In this document: positions 11,271 through 21,690 of the stretch, piece by piece | How positions within the stretch are numbered: position 1 is the stretch's first letter | Layout of the letters: each line of letters opens with the position of its first letter | NCBI GenBank assembly: GCA_050084985.1 | Contig: JBITNC010000002.1 | Location: 35,712,001 to 35,776,000 of the forward strand | Origin: Nageia nagi | Lineage: Eukaryota > Pinophyta | Direction: 5' to 3' | DNA length: 64,000 nt | Translations under genes and position numbers: made by a program | The notes under the pieces: model-generated | Told to the model about the DNA's origin: nothing | What the model saw: the letters and a program-made list of their open reading frames with translations, nothing else | The model's database searches: none

Positions 11271-12034
11271 TTCTTGATGAATGATGAATTCTTATTTATG
11301 ATGTAACCTTCACCCCCAAGAGTATTTTTGGTTGTATAGTATTGATCTTGTTTGTGCACTTTTTATGCTTAGTCCTCCATGTGTGAGGAGCTTGTTTATG
11401 CACTTACTTCATCCTGGTATGTAAATTTTTATGCTTAGTTCTCCATGTGTGATGAACTTATTTGTACACTTTATGCATATGATGGATTATTATGAGCACT
11501 ATTTAGTTATCCATATATGAGAAACTCATATGTGCATATTTTTATCATACGCTTTGATGATGAGCAATATATATTTTATATAATAGGTGACTATAAGTTG
11601 TCTTGGAATCTTTGTGATGACTTATAATGCACCATTTAATAATTTTATATATGGTATTATTTGATTCATTTATCTTATATTTATGTGAATGTATATATGA
11701 TGTATATAATTAATCTTATTTATGAGATACTTGTATCTTATAGGTTTATTCTAGAGATTTTAGGTTACTTACTTTGGGTATGCATGTTCATGGAGGCTCA
11801 TCATGTCAACATACTGTTGAATGAATACTTGTACATTAAAACCATTTATGGTTAATGATTGATGTATTATAAACCATTTTTTAAAATTGTTATGTAGATG
11901 ATCCTTATCTAGATTGTATTACTTCTCAAGATGTTAAGTTCTCATATTTGATTGTATTTATTAAGGAGGAGAACTCTCTTACACTCTCTTTCTATATTCT
12001 CTTCTTTCTACCCCAATATTGCATTAAGGGGGAG
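11271..12034 (+). other. copia-1 3' untranslated region with polypurine tract
   Basis: No coding signal. It holds a 66-bp tandem repeat and ends in the purine tract AAGGGGGAG at 12026-12034, immediately before the LTR. Confidence 0.6.
11357..11466 (+). repeat. 66-bp imperfect tandem repeat
   Basis: ATGCTTAGTCCTCCATGTGT at 11365 recurs with one change at 11431. A weaker third copy may follow near 11475-11550 (ATGAGAAACTCATATGTGCA). It lies in the copia-1 3' untranslated region. Confidence 0.65.
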
Positions 12035-12662
12035 TGTTAGAACTAGTAATGCACTATTGTAAATATTATTCTTTAGAAAGGTATCTAAAGAATAATATCT
12101 CCACTCTTTATGTAATTGATTATTTAATCCACTAAATGCTTAAAAGTATTCCTAAATACCTTTTAAGTATTTAATGAATTAAATATTCAAACTTGTACCA
12201 CATGTGACTATTCCTATCCCTTGGATAATGGTGTTCCCCTTGGGTAAAAGGGTTAGCCAAAGTGGGATTTTTTCCTATAAATTGAGGCCTCTCCTCATGC
12301 ATTCTTCACTTTAGTTTGAAGCATTGTAATGCTATTAGTATGAAGAAGGATATGAGAAGAGAATGCTAGTGTAGGATTGTAAGAGAGTATTGTATCTTAA
12401 GAAGTAATAGAATTTAGCTTAAAGTGAAGTACTCTTTTGATAGAGAGGAACCACTATACTTGCTTATGTCACTTGTATGTGTGATTGATTAAGAGCATTC
12501 TTGAGTTATTTCTTAAAAGTAGAGAAACACTCCAAGATGATATTGAGTGATATTGGATGTCAATCCATACAAGAATTCAAGATATGATGTAACATATGCT
12601 TTCATAGTTTGAAATGAGGTATAAATATGTGTTTCAAAATAGTTAATTACACTTCAAAAACT
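12035..12662 (+). repeat. 3' LTR of copia-1
   Basis: It starts TGTTAGAACTAGTAATGCAC right after the purine tract. A hairpin-like ATTATTCTTTAGA / TCTAAAGAATAAT pair lies at about 12065-12100, and CCTATAAATTGAG near 12274. The right end is uncertain; gypsy-0 appears to begin at 12663. Confidence 0.6.
12276..12282 (+). promoter_or_regulatory. TATA box of copia-1 LTR
   Basis: TATAAAT in the context TTCCTATAAATTGAGGCC, about 240 bp into the LTR, aligned with the box in the reverse LTR at 6831-6840. Confidence 0.5.
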
Positions 12663-13689
12663 TGTTACAATGTTAAACAAGGGGGGCCTCAAATTTGAGC
12701 CCCTTAAGGCAATAAAATGAGCCTAAGGTGAGTTTCCTCACCCCAAATGGTAATGTGAACCCCCTAGCCTCAATTCAATGAAGGCAAAGTATAATTCAAT
12801 GCCTATTATGCAATGTACAAATGCCTATGTGTGTTTTGAACAATCATGATGGTGTAATACAAATTTAGAATGGATCTGACCATATAATTTTGTAGTTAAG
12901 TTATAATTAAGATTTAAAACCTTTAAAATGATTCAAAACCTACAAATGATAAAGAACCTTAAATATCCTTAGATATCAAGGATTTAAGGATACCCATAAG
13001 ATCTCATGTGTGTTTAAACCATGAATATATGCATGTATGGAGTAAAAATGAAAATATATTTAATATAAATGCATTTTAATATGTTTTAACCTGAAAAATA
13101 TACTATATGTACATAATTTTAGTGGAGGATACAAAGCTTGAAGATCCAAAACATTCCCATGGTGAAATCTTGTACCTACAAAAACCTTGAATACACACAA
13201 GTATATGCAATGTAATATCAAATTAAACACAAATTCATCATGAATAAGTTAAAAATCATACATGGAGTGTATATTTGAGAGAGTTGATGGAGAATTATGA
13301 TAGAAATCCTTGAATTCTTCCAAACCCTAGACTTAAACCCTAGCTTATAGCCTTGGAGCAAAAGTTCATAAGTGTGGAAGAGCATTAAATGATTAGAAGA
13401 ATAATGATCTAAAAGTTGGATTTCTATTTTTTCATTATGTTATATTTCTTTTCCACAACTTAAGTTTAGGTATGTAGGTGGTACCTCTCTTACACTTTAT
13501 TTAACTTTAAGTGATTTAACTCCTTTAGAATATTGTGCACTTTAGAATATTTGAATAATTATTTTTTGAATATTTAGATATTTGTTTTGATAATAGAATT
13601 AATCCATTTTACATCAATATTATGAATTAAGCACTTACAATGTAAATAATCCACTTATTTGGAAAATATGTCATTTTTGGGTATCTACA
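12663..13689 (-). repeat. 3' LTR of gypsy-0
   Basis: On the minus strand it starts TGTAGATACCC and ends CATTGTAACA. The ending parallels that of the gypsy-1 LTR (CATTGCAACA), which supports 12663 as the boundary. About 1027 bp. The first 150 bases hold a relatively G/C-rich stretch (GGGGGGCC and GAGCCCC) in an AT-rich setting. Confidence 0.55.
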
Positions 13690-13738
13690 TTTTGCCCTTT
13701 TTGGACCAAGTCTTTTGTAGAAAAGACTTAGTTCAAAA
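13690..13738 (-). other. stem-loop plus polypurine tract of gypsy-0
   Basis: Arms 13699-13716 and 13721-13738 pair over 18 positions with 2 mismatches around the four-base loop GTAG. On the minus strand the hairpin leads into AAAAAGGGCAAAA and then the LTR start TGTAGATACCC. Confidence 0.75.
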
Positions 13739-15650
13739 TATGTAGATAAATCATGTTTATTTTGTAGTAATTTAAAATTTGAGAAATTTCAATTTTCAAA
13801 ATGTTAATGCTTTTTATAATTTTGATTTTTGATATGTTTATACTTTTTAGACTTGTTCTTTATGAATTTTTACTCCAATATAGGCATATATGCTTGTAAG
13901 CTCATAGACCTACCCAATATTCAAATGAGGCTTTGTAGACCATTATGTAGTTATGGATGCAAGTATATATACTTACACAATATTGATAAACAAGTGTAAA
14001 ATATATACTAATCATGAATCAATGTAGGATACACCTCAATTTATGCTATCACAAAATAAATCATATTCCCCAACTCCAAATTGATGTGTGCAAGTGTGGA
14101 AAGATCTACCTTTCTTCCCAATGTGTTGTGTGCTATAGGTGTCAAAACCTAGTGTGGAAGGATGTGTAAAATTTTTCATTTTGATATATTTTATCAAGAA
14201 AAACAAAATTATGTGATGGTATGGAGCCAACATATATGATTTTCCATGTATCTATAAGTTGTAGGATTTAGGATCAATTCATGTAAGATATGTGTAAATG
14301 ACTTCCCCCTCAAATGATGGTTTGATGGATGAAAAAAGTGAAATATGAAAAATCATCAATTGATTTAGATGTTAAGATATTTCAAAGGTAAGCATATATT
14401 GAAATATGAATCACAATGGGAAAAAATACATATTTTTGAAATTTTTAGATTTTAACTTTTCAAAATTTTAAGATTTTGGAACTTCTGATTTTAAACTTTT
14501 TAGAGATTTTGATTTTTAGAAAATTTGAATATATTTCAATTTTTATACACTTTGAATATATTTAAATTTTATACATTTGAAAATATTTCAATTTTGATCA
14601 ATGTTTGTATGGTAATGCTCAATGATGTTTTTCTGACCAAGAATGGTTTATGAATGTAGGTATACAATATACCAAAAAGTTGGGAGACAAGTGTGAAATA
14701 TTCTCAATGATAAAATAAATGTTGCATATTCTAGTTTATGGTAAAATACAAAATGCTTGCACTTATATTTTGCTATAGTTCAATGATGTGGTCATGATAA
14801 CATTGACTTTGCCCTAGTTTATGAAAAGCAAAGCAAGATAACAACATTTTCTAATGTTTAATGGGTTGAAAAGATGATAATGCTAAGGATAACCTTTATC
14901 CATATTGAATGGATCATAAGGGAGTATGTTTAATGGATTATAAATAATGATATCCTTACTCCATGTTGAATGGATCATAAGGAGGATAAAGCTTATGGTA
15001 TGACCACAACACTAGAATGATAATGTTGCCCCATGTTAAATGGAAAGCAAAGGATTATACTTAAGGATAATACTAAATCCATTGAATATGATAAGATACA
15101 AATATGCTAGGATAGGGTGTTACTAAATCTGATTTTAAGATAGTTAATACCTCACCTTTCAAGCAATGGAATATGGATGAACAAAGTGAAGTCAACAAAA
15201 TATTATTGTTCATTATAAAGTTCTCAGATAGTTAATACCTCACCTTTCAAGCAATGGAATATGGATGAACAAAGTGAAGTCAACAAAATATTATTGTTCA
15301 TTATAAAGTTCTCATTGATCATGCTATATGTATTCAAAGCTTTTCTTTAGTTAATAGTCCAATTTAGATCTATGCTTGCTTTTTATATTATTTTTCTTTT
15401 TATTTTTTATTTTATGCTTTATACCCAAAGGATAACACCATAGTTATATACAATGATCACACAATGGTTATATATAATAAGTTATGTACAATAATAATAT
15501 ACAATGACTATAGTAAGATCATGTATAATGTAGGAGATGAGTGACTTTATCCTACCTCAAAGTATCCACTTATGGATAAATACAAAAGAGTAGGCTCTAG
15601 TATCAACTCCCATGTTTTCAATATGATAAATATTGATGCTTAATGTTTAT
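13739..15650. other. non-coding interior of gypsy-0
   Basis: AT-rich. About 14400-14640 is simple A/T-rich sequence built from TTTTGAAATTTT-like words, and 14880-15080 holds dispersed copies of CCATGTTGAATGGATCATAAGG. The 88-bp perfect tandem copy at 15138-15313 lies here. No pol domain is recognisable on either strand. Confidence 0.5.
15138..15313. repeat. perfect 88-bp tandem duplication
   Basis: Bases 15138-15225 repeat without a difference I can see at 15226-15313. In such decayed surroundings a perfect copy points to a recent duplication, or to an assembly artefact. Confidence 0.9.
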
Positions 15651-16370
15651 TTATTTGCTATCAACAAGTTCTTGGAGAACTTGTTTCAATCTCTTACATC
15701 CATTGGTATTATGTCCTCTGATTGTATGTCTTTTTGAAGCATATGGGTTATGCTTAACTTTGGGTAATATTATGAGGTTTTCTTTAATCACCCTTTATAA
15801 TGTTTCTAATGGAGATTCTTCTAAAGTAATAAGATTTTTTGCTTGTTGTTATTATTGTTGCCCCATTTGATTTTGGTGTATTTTTGGATGAGTTGGATTT
15901 TGTAATGGAGCTTGTTGTGCATCCTTAACTTGTACTTGAAGTTAAGCATCTTGGTATAATTATGCCATAAGATTTTGTAATGTATCAATATTTCATTAAG
16001 ATTTTGAACTTTTCGATATATTTTGAGGTGAATAATTTGAATTTGAATTTGAAACTTATGATGCACTCGAAATATTAAAGAAAGAATATTATGCACATTT
16101 TGAGCTTTTCAAAATGGATCCATTTGTTGTTGAGCTGTGAATGATAAATATTTGAAATTACACCTCTTGAAGATTTATTTGATCTTGGAAAGTTTTATTA
16201 CTATTTATTTGAAATTAAATGCCAATACCTTGCTTGATTGGAATTTCTAGTGTTTGAATATTTATGGATGCTTGACTTAGATGTTGAGAAAAAGATAAAA
16301 CATGAGCAAAAATTAGACATGAGTCACTTGCTCCATGTTGGTTAGGTTGATTTTGTTGTTTAATTTCCAT
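15651..16370 (-). pseudogene. gag-like frame of gypsy-0, lacking the capsid domain
   Basis: ATG at 16370 to TAA at 15651 is 240 codons with no frameshift but about a dozen internal stops, most of them TAA where Gln codons cluster. It begins MEIKQQNQPNQHGAS and is Gln/Asn/Ser-rich in the middle. It ends with LITLEESPLETL*RVIKENL, ILPKVKHNPYASKRHTIRGH and NTNGCKRLKQVLQELVDSK. This C-terminal part parallels the zinc-finger region of gypsy-1 Gag (PLSEILKKLCDNGMITLPDI, then HKTNRCRTLQHKIQYLIDSGK), though the first Cys is missing. The capsid-type domain is absent. Confidence 0.6.
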
Positions 16371-17075
16371 GTTTAAATAATAAATCTCCCTCAACTTATG
16401 GAATTTTTATTAAAATCAAGCTTCATATATGGGTATCTTGGGAATCAAGCTAACAATAGGCCAAGTACATATCAAACAACTTTGCTCAAAAGATGAAACA
16501 AACACCCAAAACAAAGCTTACAGTATTTTTAATTTAATATCTTTCTTTAATGATAAGTTAGTTTACTCAAAAAAACCTTAGGATGCAATGCAAGTCCCAA
16601 ATGAAGATACTAATGATTTTAGATAGCAATTTTTGCTTAGTAATCTAATTATTTCTTGTTTCAATTTAGGATTATATTTTTAGTAAAGGTTTATTTTAAT
16701 GAAAGATAAATTATGAAACACCTTTATTAGATTCCTTAGATAATGATAAGAAGGTAAGGATTAATCTCTAAGGGTGTAGATTATTTTACAAGGGTGTCAT
16801 AGGTACCCTTTATAGGAAGCTATCTCAAATAAGGGGGGTCTTCCACTTTGGTTTTCAACTCTGAGTATGGGTTAGGCTATGGGAATAAGGTCCATGTGCC
16901 TAATAGAAACCTATGATTATGAAATTAAGATTTGAAATAAATATGACGATGCAATTTCATATGAAAATGTGCTTCTAATCCCTTCACAATTCTTGGCAAT
17001 CCCACCCAAGTATGCTTTTTTTACCAATTTTTTCTTTTTTCAAAATCAAACTAATGCAAGTTAAAATTTTGAATG
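16371..17075. other. gypsy-0 leader region, no gene seen
   Basis: This lies upstream of the gag-like frame on the minus strand. It contains a C/T-rich stretch near 16970-17040. Gypsy-1 interrupts it at 17080. Confidence 0.4.
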
Positions 17076-17080
17076 AATAC
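17076..17080. repeat. target site duplication of gypsy-1, left (AATAC)
   Basis: AATAC immediately before the LTR start, identical to 34567-34571. Confidence 0.9.
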
Positions 17081-17500
17081 TGTTGCAATGAAAATGGAGC
17101 TAGAATGTAGAATAACATACAATAAAATTATTCTTCAATCTTCACTGAACCTCAAATAATATGAAATAGATATACATGTTGTTATTGCAAATTGATATTG
17201 ATATTCAGTTCAAACTACAATATGTCCTTATAAGGGACTTTTTACAAATGCCATTGCCAAAATAAGAATGTTAGATCTTCATTGTTTTTTGGATTTGCTT
17301 GCTTCTCTCCTTGATGTGAACAACCTGTAAATCCTACACACATGCAAGAGACAATAACATCAAAGCATCTATGTATGATAATGTAATAAATTGAAACTAG
17401 CATAAAACAATAAAAAGGTATGAGCTCACAAGATTTTGGTAGCATTACCCTACTTCAAACTTGGGTTCAATTGGGTCCATTTGATTGATCTATTAGCTTG

Positions 17501-17508
17501 TATTTATA
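17501..17508 (-). promoter_or_regulatory. TATA-like box in 3' LTR of gypsy-1
   Basis: TATAAATA on the minus strand in the context AATCTATAAATACAAGC, identical in both LTRs. Confidence 0.5.
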
Positions 17509-17649
17509 GATTTTTAGGTGAGACATTCCAATGCGGGTAAGGGGAAATGAAAAGCCACTGTAGGTCGTAACTAACCCCCCTATAGCCACATCATCTTGGA
17601 AGAATGAATCATTTTAGCTTCCTTTTGGTTTTTTGTTCGGCTGTTACAG

Positions 17650-17728
17650 AATCATCGATGTTTGTAATGCGAACATCGACAACTGTATCAAAACGCTGAT
17701 GATTCAAGGTGAACGCTGCTTACTGGTT
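17650..17728. repeat. 20-22 bp motif block in gypsy-1 3' LTR
   Basis: About four degenerate copies of a unit like TCACCGATGTTYGNAATG, some in inverted form (GAACATCG). The matching block in the other LTR, 34297-34377, is better conserved (CACCGATG, GTCGGTGA, GCTGGTGA). Confidence 0.6.
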
Positions 17729-17917
17729 AACAATATTAAAAATGACCACCTAATAGTCAAATTTTAGCAAAAAGGGGTTATATGACCACTCGTTTAGCAT
17801 GTGTTCGATGAGAGCTATCAAATAATGGAGTTTTCAAGCTTGTTTGAGGCTTGTATAAAGAGTTATGATTATTTCAATGTTTACTTAGTTAAAGAGGGAC
17901 ATTTTTAGGTGTCTACA

Positions 17918-17970
17918 TTTTGCCCCTTTTTGAAATTATCAACCAAAAGCACGGTTGATGATTTCAAAAA
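17918..17970 (-). other. stem-loop plus polypurine tract of gypsy-1
   Basis: Arms 17927-17944 and 17953-17970 pair over 18 positions with 1 mismatch around an 8-base loop. On the minus strand the hairpin leads into AAAAAGGGGCAAAA and then the LTR start TGTAGACACC. The purine tract should prime plus-strand synthesis; the hairpin lies immediately upstream of it in the genomic RNA and shares its outer A/T pairs with the tract. Confidence 0.85.
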
Positions 17971-18604
17971 TATAGAGTGGGAAGCTTTGTCGCTTGACTA
18001 TTTATTATTGCCTTTTTATGATATTAGTTTTGATTCAATTTCTTAGATAAATCAAATTATGATAAAATGTATTTTCGTATTACATTTGATGTAATTTAGA
18101 AGATAAATTTTAATATACCTCAGAAGTGACTATTTTCGGTATGTGTTAAGCTTGTGTGACAGTTGCATGACATTTCTGTTATGTCATTCTGCATGTCTAA
18201 GTGCACATGTACCGTATAAGTCCCCTTTAGTATATGGGTTTTGATGGTGTTGTCTTTTGTCCCGACAACGGGGTTTCAAGATGATCTCCTGTAATGATGA
18301 TACATCCCATTTTATCATTTTTTATTTTCTTGACCAATTTAAGGCTAACCCTGAGAAAATTTTAATGTTCTCATGGCTATTCATAAATGTGGTGTTTTAC
18401 TTCCAATCGTCAGTGTTCGTATTTAAGTCATCGATGTTTATTAACAGTCACCGATGTTCACATTTAGGTTGCCAATTTTTGAAAAAGAAAAAGTTTTGTC
18501 TTTTTCTCATTCACTCCTTTTAGTTATCCCTTTCATTATCTGCCAGGGCCATTTTTCATTGCTGTTCTATTGATTTCCAGCTGTTGATATTCATCACAAT
18601 CAAC
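17971..18604. other. region between 3' hairpin and antisense PMD gene
   Basis: No coding signal. It should hold the promoter of the antisense PMD gene, but I see no convincing TATA box. It contains motif block 18406-18475. Confidence 0.45.
18406..18475. repeat. 20-22 bp motif block upstream of PMD gene
   Basis: Three direct copies, about 20-21 bp apart, of a unit like TCACCGATGTTCACATTTAG: GTCAGTGTTCGTATTTAAG, TCATCGATGTTTATTAACAG and TCACCGATGTTCACATTTAGG minus its last base. They are more G/C-rich than the surroundings. Confidence 0.65.
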
Positions 18605-18655
18605 ATGCCTCCACGTAGACGCTCTACTGGACATTCCCAACCTATCCAGGAAGAG

Positions 18656-18985
18656 GTAGGGTTTTGGAATACCCTTAATTTCTATTTTTCATTTATAGCT
18701 TGTAATTTAACCATGTAATCTCAAAATTGAAACCATGAAGGATGTTTAAAAATTATTTTAGTCATTTCCATCGGATAAAATCTGTAGATTAGGCTTTTAT
18801 TTAAGTTTTTTGTGAAAATTTTCTTGATTCCACCACGGTCACCGACCTAAGCCGAGCGGTTAATAGAAATGCCGGTGTTCAGAATGTGAACATCGATGAT
18901 CGAGTGTTATAGTTTACAAACATCGGTGTTTTAGTATGAAATGCCATTTTTTTTATGGTAAGCTAAACTTTTTAATATCATATAG
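18656..18985 (+). other. intron of the antisense PMD gene
   Basis: 330 bp with GTAGGG at the start and ATATAG at the end. Joining the exons keeps the frame and gives EEV*DVFEPQGRYPLIL, where the stop is probably a mutated Trp or Arg codon. On the element's own sense RNA these sites read as CT..AC, so splicing of the genomic RNA would not remove the intron. Motif block 18838-18935 lies within it. Confidence 0.65.
18838..18935. repeat. 20-22 bp motif block in PMD intron
   Basis: Degenerate copies such as GTCACCGACC, ATGCCGGTGTTCAG, GAACATCGATGATC and AAACATCGGTGTTTTAG, in both orientations. Confidence 0.55.
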
Positions 18986-21416
18986 GTTTGAGACGTCTTT
19001 GAGCCTCAAGGTAGATATCCCTTGATTCTATAGGAGGGTATAGCTTTTCTAAGTCCAACTGATCATGCCTTTTTCAGGTCCATTGGTTTTGGAGTGGGTC
19101 CGCACATGGGCCGCATTCATTGGGAGTATCCGTTATTGGCTACATTATTAGATAGGTGGGATGCAGTGACCTTCACTTTTCATCTTCTGATAGGGGAGAT
19201 GATCGTTACAATAGAGGATATTCATAGATTATATAGACTCCCTATACATGGATAGAGAATTTTCCATGTGGTGGATAGGATAGGAGCTTTACCTGCCATC
19301 TCTTATCCATACAGAGCTGCTTGAGTTGACACTATTATTTTTGAGATTATTTTAGGTGGCATCAGATATTATCAGTATTGGTTGGAGGATCAGCAGAGGA
19401 TGATCTATTTTTCATATTTGATGGGTTTGGTACAGTGCTATGCTCTCCTTGATACTAGCAATAGGAGGTTTCCATGGTCATTATTACCCATTATTGCAGA
19501 TATGATATGACACGGTACATTGTATGCTTGGGCACCCACATTATTAGCTCAGATTTATAGGGAGCTATTCTTTTATTCACAGGGGCATAGGGCCTCTTTA
19601 TCAATTACTATCACTTTACAGGCATGGGCCTATGAGCATATAGCTATGGCTCATCCTCCAGGATTACCAATGCTGAGGTTTGGTAGCCACTTGGATTATG
19701 TGGTAGGTATAGTCAGATGGTGTGAGGATTATTATATTCACCCTTCAGATGGAATCCATCGAGATGTGGGCTATTACCACCACATGCTTAGTCACTTGAT
19801 TCTCGATCAAGTGAGATTCAGACCCTACCACTCATATCCTGTATGGAGAGAGCTCGTAACTGAGCTTACTAGCATCCGGTAGCCACGTGTTTTGAGTGGT
19901 CATCGAGCAAATTTTCTAGAGTACTTTCATTTTGAGTGGGTGCATCATTAGTTTGGTTTGGTTTAGGATGTGCCTACCCCAACAGTACCGTATCAGCATG
20001 AGGGCACCATTTCAGCAGAGGGTGCACAACCACTAGTCTATGTAGAGCCTGATCCTACTCAGGAGGAGCGACCATTAGAGGATGATATCAGAGAGGATGA
20101 TGTAGGAGTGTCTAAGGCATTCAGAGTCTGGTGGGAGGAGGGAGATGATGGCTTATAGGGTGGATTGGATGGTCAATGCATTCATCAACGCATTGAGGTT
20201 GATGTAGAGTTGGGTGTAGTAGCAGGAGGGGTAGAGGTAGGCACGGAGCCTACAGGAGTGGAGGCTACAGGAGAGGAGGTCATGGTGGATGCTCTTGAGG
20301 AGTTAGCTCTTAAGGAGGAGGCTATAGGTGTTGGTGAGGGGAGAGCTACACTAGAGGTTACACACAGAGTCGAGGAGGCTCCTACTACATAGGTTCCTAG
20401 CATTGATACTTTACTAGGAGATATTTATGAGTTGAGACACCAGCTGGCATAGGCCCACTCATGTATGTACAGATATAGGGCTAAGTGAGATAGGTATAGA
20501 CATGAGAGGGATGAGGCTCATTCCTCTTTACAAGGAGCTTAGGCTCATCATTTGGGAGCAACCCCTACTTCTAGAGGTGTTCCTTCAATTGTTCACTGTG
20601 GTATTTATCAACAATGAGATTTTTACAATAGTATAGTACAGTCATGGTTGATAGGTGTTCCAGCTTTTACTCCAGGGGCTTAGTATCCTATACCTCTAGA
20701 TAGTTATATACCTTTAGAAATCTCAGCCTATCAGATAGGTAGCAATGTATGAGGTATGGTAGGATCTCCTAGCAGGACTTAGAGGTCACGAGGTCTATCT
20801 AGCAAGAGTGGTACACCTTGGGCATCTCCCTTAGCGACGGTTGGTTCATCCGAGTTATGAAGAGCTCAGCATCCAGGTAGTTCTACAGGATCTATAGGCA
20901 CTACTCCTCTGGGTCAGGGTACTAGAGAGACTAGTAGATGGTAGAGGCAATTGAGTAGTCCTAGCGAACAAGGCAGTGGTTGGGGTAGTCCTTGAAGATA
21001 CCCTTTCTCATGATGTTATTTTATATGCTTATGAGGTGATTGGACCCTTGTATTTTATTGTATGATTCATGATGTTATGATGAATTTTTGATGGACTATT
21101 ATGATGTATATATAGATGGATTGATCCTTGATTTATGGTACTTGTATGATTCTTGATGCATGAGCTTTTATTCTATTTAGATGAATGAATGAAATAGGCA
21201 TGATGTGATGTTATGTAGATCATAATTATCTTTTACTTTCTTGATGATGAATGGATGTTAATGGTATATGTAATTAGGGAATGTATGATATATACTTTTG
21301 AGGATATCTTTTTATAATTTTCTAGATGATGATAAAATGTCAACATATTTTTATTATATTTTTGCGGAATCAGATGCATCATTTTCCACCCTTGGCAATT
21401 TTACAATAGACATAAT

Positions 21417-21690
21417 GACATGACAAACAAGTGACTTATGGATGCATATGAACATTAACTTTATCTTGGTCGGAGGAATAATAAAGAATCATTCCTATCC
21501 TTTCCAAAGAAAAGCAATTTTAATAATGTTCAAAGGTAATGGATAATAGTGAAAATGGCTTGACATGACACACTAGTGACTTATGGGTGCATATGAACAT
21601 TAACTTTATCTTGGTCAGGGGAACAATAAAGAATCATTCCTATCCTTTCCAAAGAAAAGCAATTTTAATAATGTTCAAAGGTAATGGTAT
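21417..21690. repeat. 145-bp imperfect tandem duplication
   Basis: GACATGACAAACAAGTGACT at 21417 recurs as a near copy at 21562, and the following 120 bases match with a few changes and small gaps. Confidence 0.85.

Larger units (their letters stand above)
830..12662 (+). mobile_element. copia-1, broken Ty1-copia element (composite interval)
   Basis: The domains follow Ty1-copia order on the plus strand: gag (about 880-1440), protease and pre-integrase (1484-1998), integrase (3901-4860), reverse transcriptase (4860-5630), then RNase H (10585-11270), a polypurine tract at 12026-12034 and a 3' LTR from 12035. A 1.9 kb sequence interrupts it at 1990-3900 and copia-2 interrupts it at 5637-10579. 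Its 5' LTR is not visible; element E occupies the expected position. Many stops and frameshifts make it non-functional. Confidence 0.85.
12663..17080 (-). mobile_element. gypsy-0, non-autonomous gypsy element (left part)
   Basis: Minus-strand layout, read from right to left: a short gag-like frame (16370-15651), about 1.9 kb of non-coding DNA, a stem-loop with polypurine tract (13738-13690) and a 3' LTR (13689-12663). No protease, RT or integrase is seen. Gypsy-1 inserted at 17080, so the 5' part, including any 5' LTR, should lie to the right of 34571; I could not find the partner LTR there. Confidence 0.55.
17081..17917 (-). repeat. 3' LTR of gypsy-1
   Basis: 837 bp; on the minus strand it starts TGTAGACACCTAAAAATG and ends CATTTTCATTGCAACA. 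It matches 33731-34566. Many differences fall in the short-motif block at 17650-17728. Confidence 0.95.
18605..21013 (+). pseudogene. antisense plant mobile domain (PMD) gene of gypsy-1
   Basis: Exon 1 (18605-18655) encodes MPPRRRSTGHSQPIQEE and ends at a donor GAG|GTAGGG. Exon 2 begins at 18986 after an acceptor TATAG and runs to TGA at 21011. Residues about 40-310 show the PMD fold signature: FGVGPHMGRIHWEYPLLATL, LLDRWDAVTFTFHLLIGEM, EDIHRLYRLPIHG, then LYAWAPTLLAQIYRELFF and ITLQAWAYEHIAMAHP. A Glu/Gly-rich linker, a short charged helix (LLGDIYELRHQLA) and a Ser/Gly-rich tail follow. PMD proteins occur in plant silencing factors (the MAIN family) and inside transposons. The frame has 20 stops, 12 TAG and 8 TGA, but no frameshift over 675 codons. 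It runs opposite to gag-pol. Confidence 0.85.

Noticed and set aside
15651-16370. Stop-codon bias in gypsy-0 as the same deamination signature as in the PMD gene
   Set aside because: Most stops there are TAA in a CAA-rich frame, so the CHG/CG argument does not apply.
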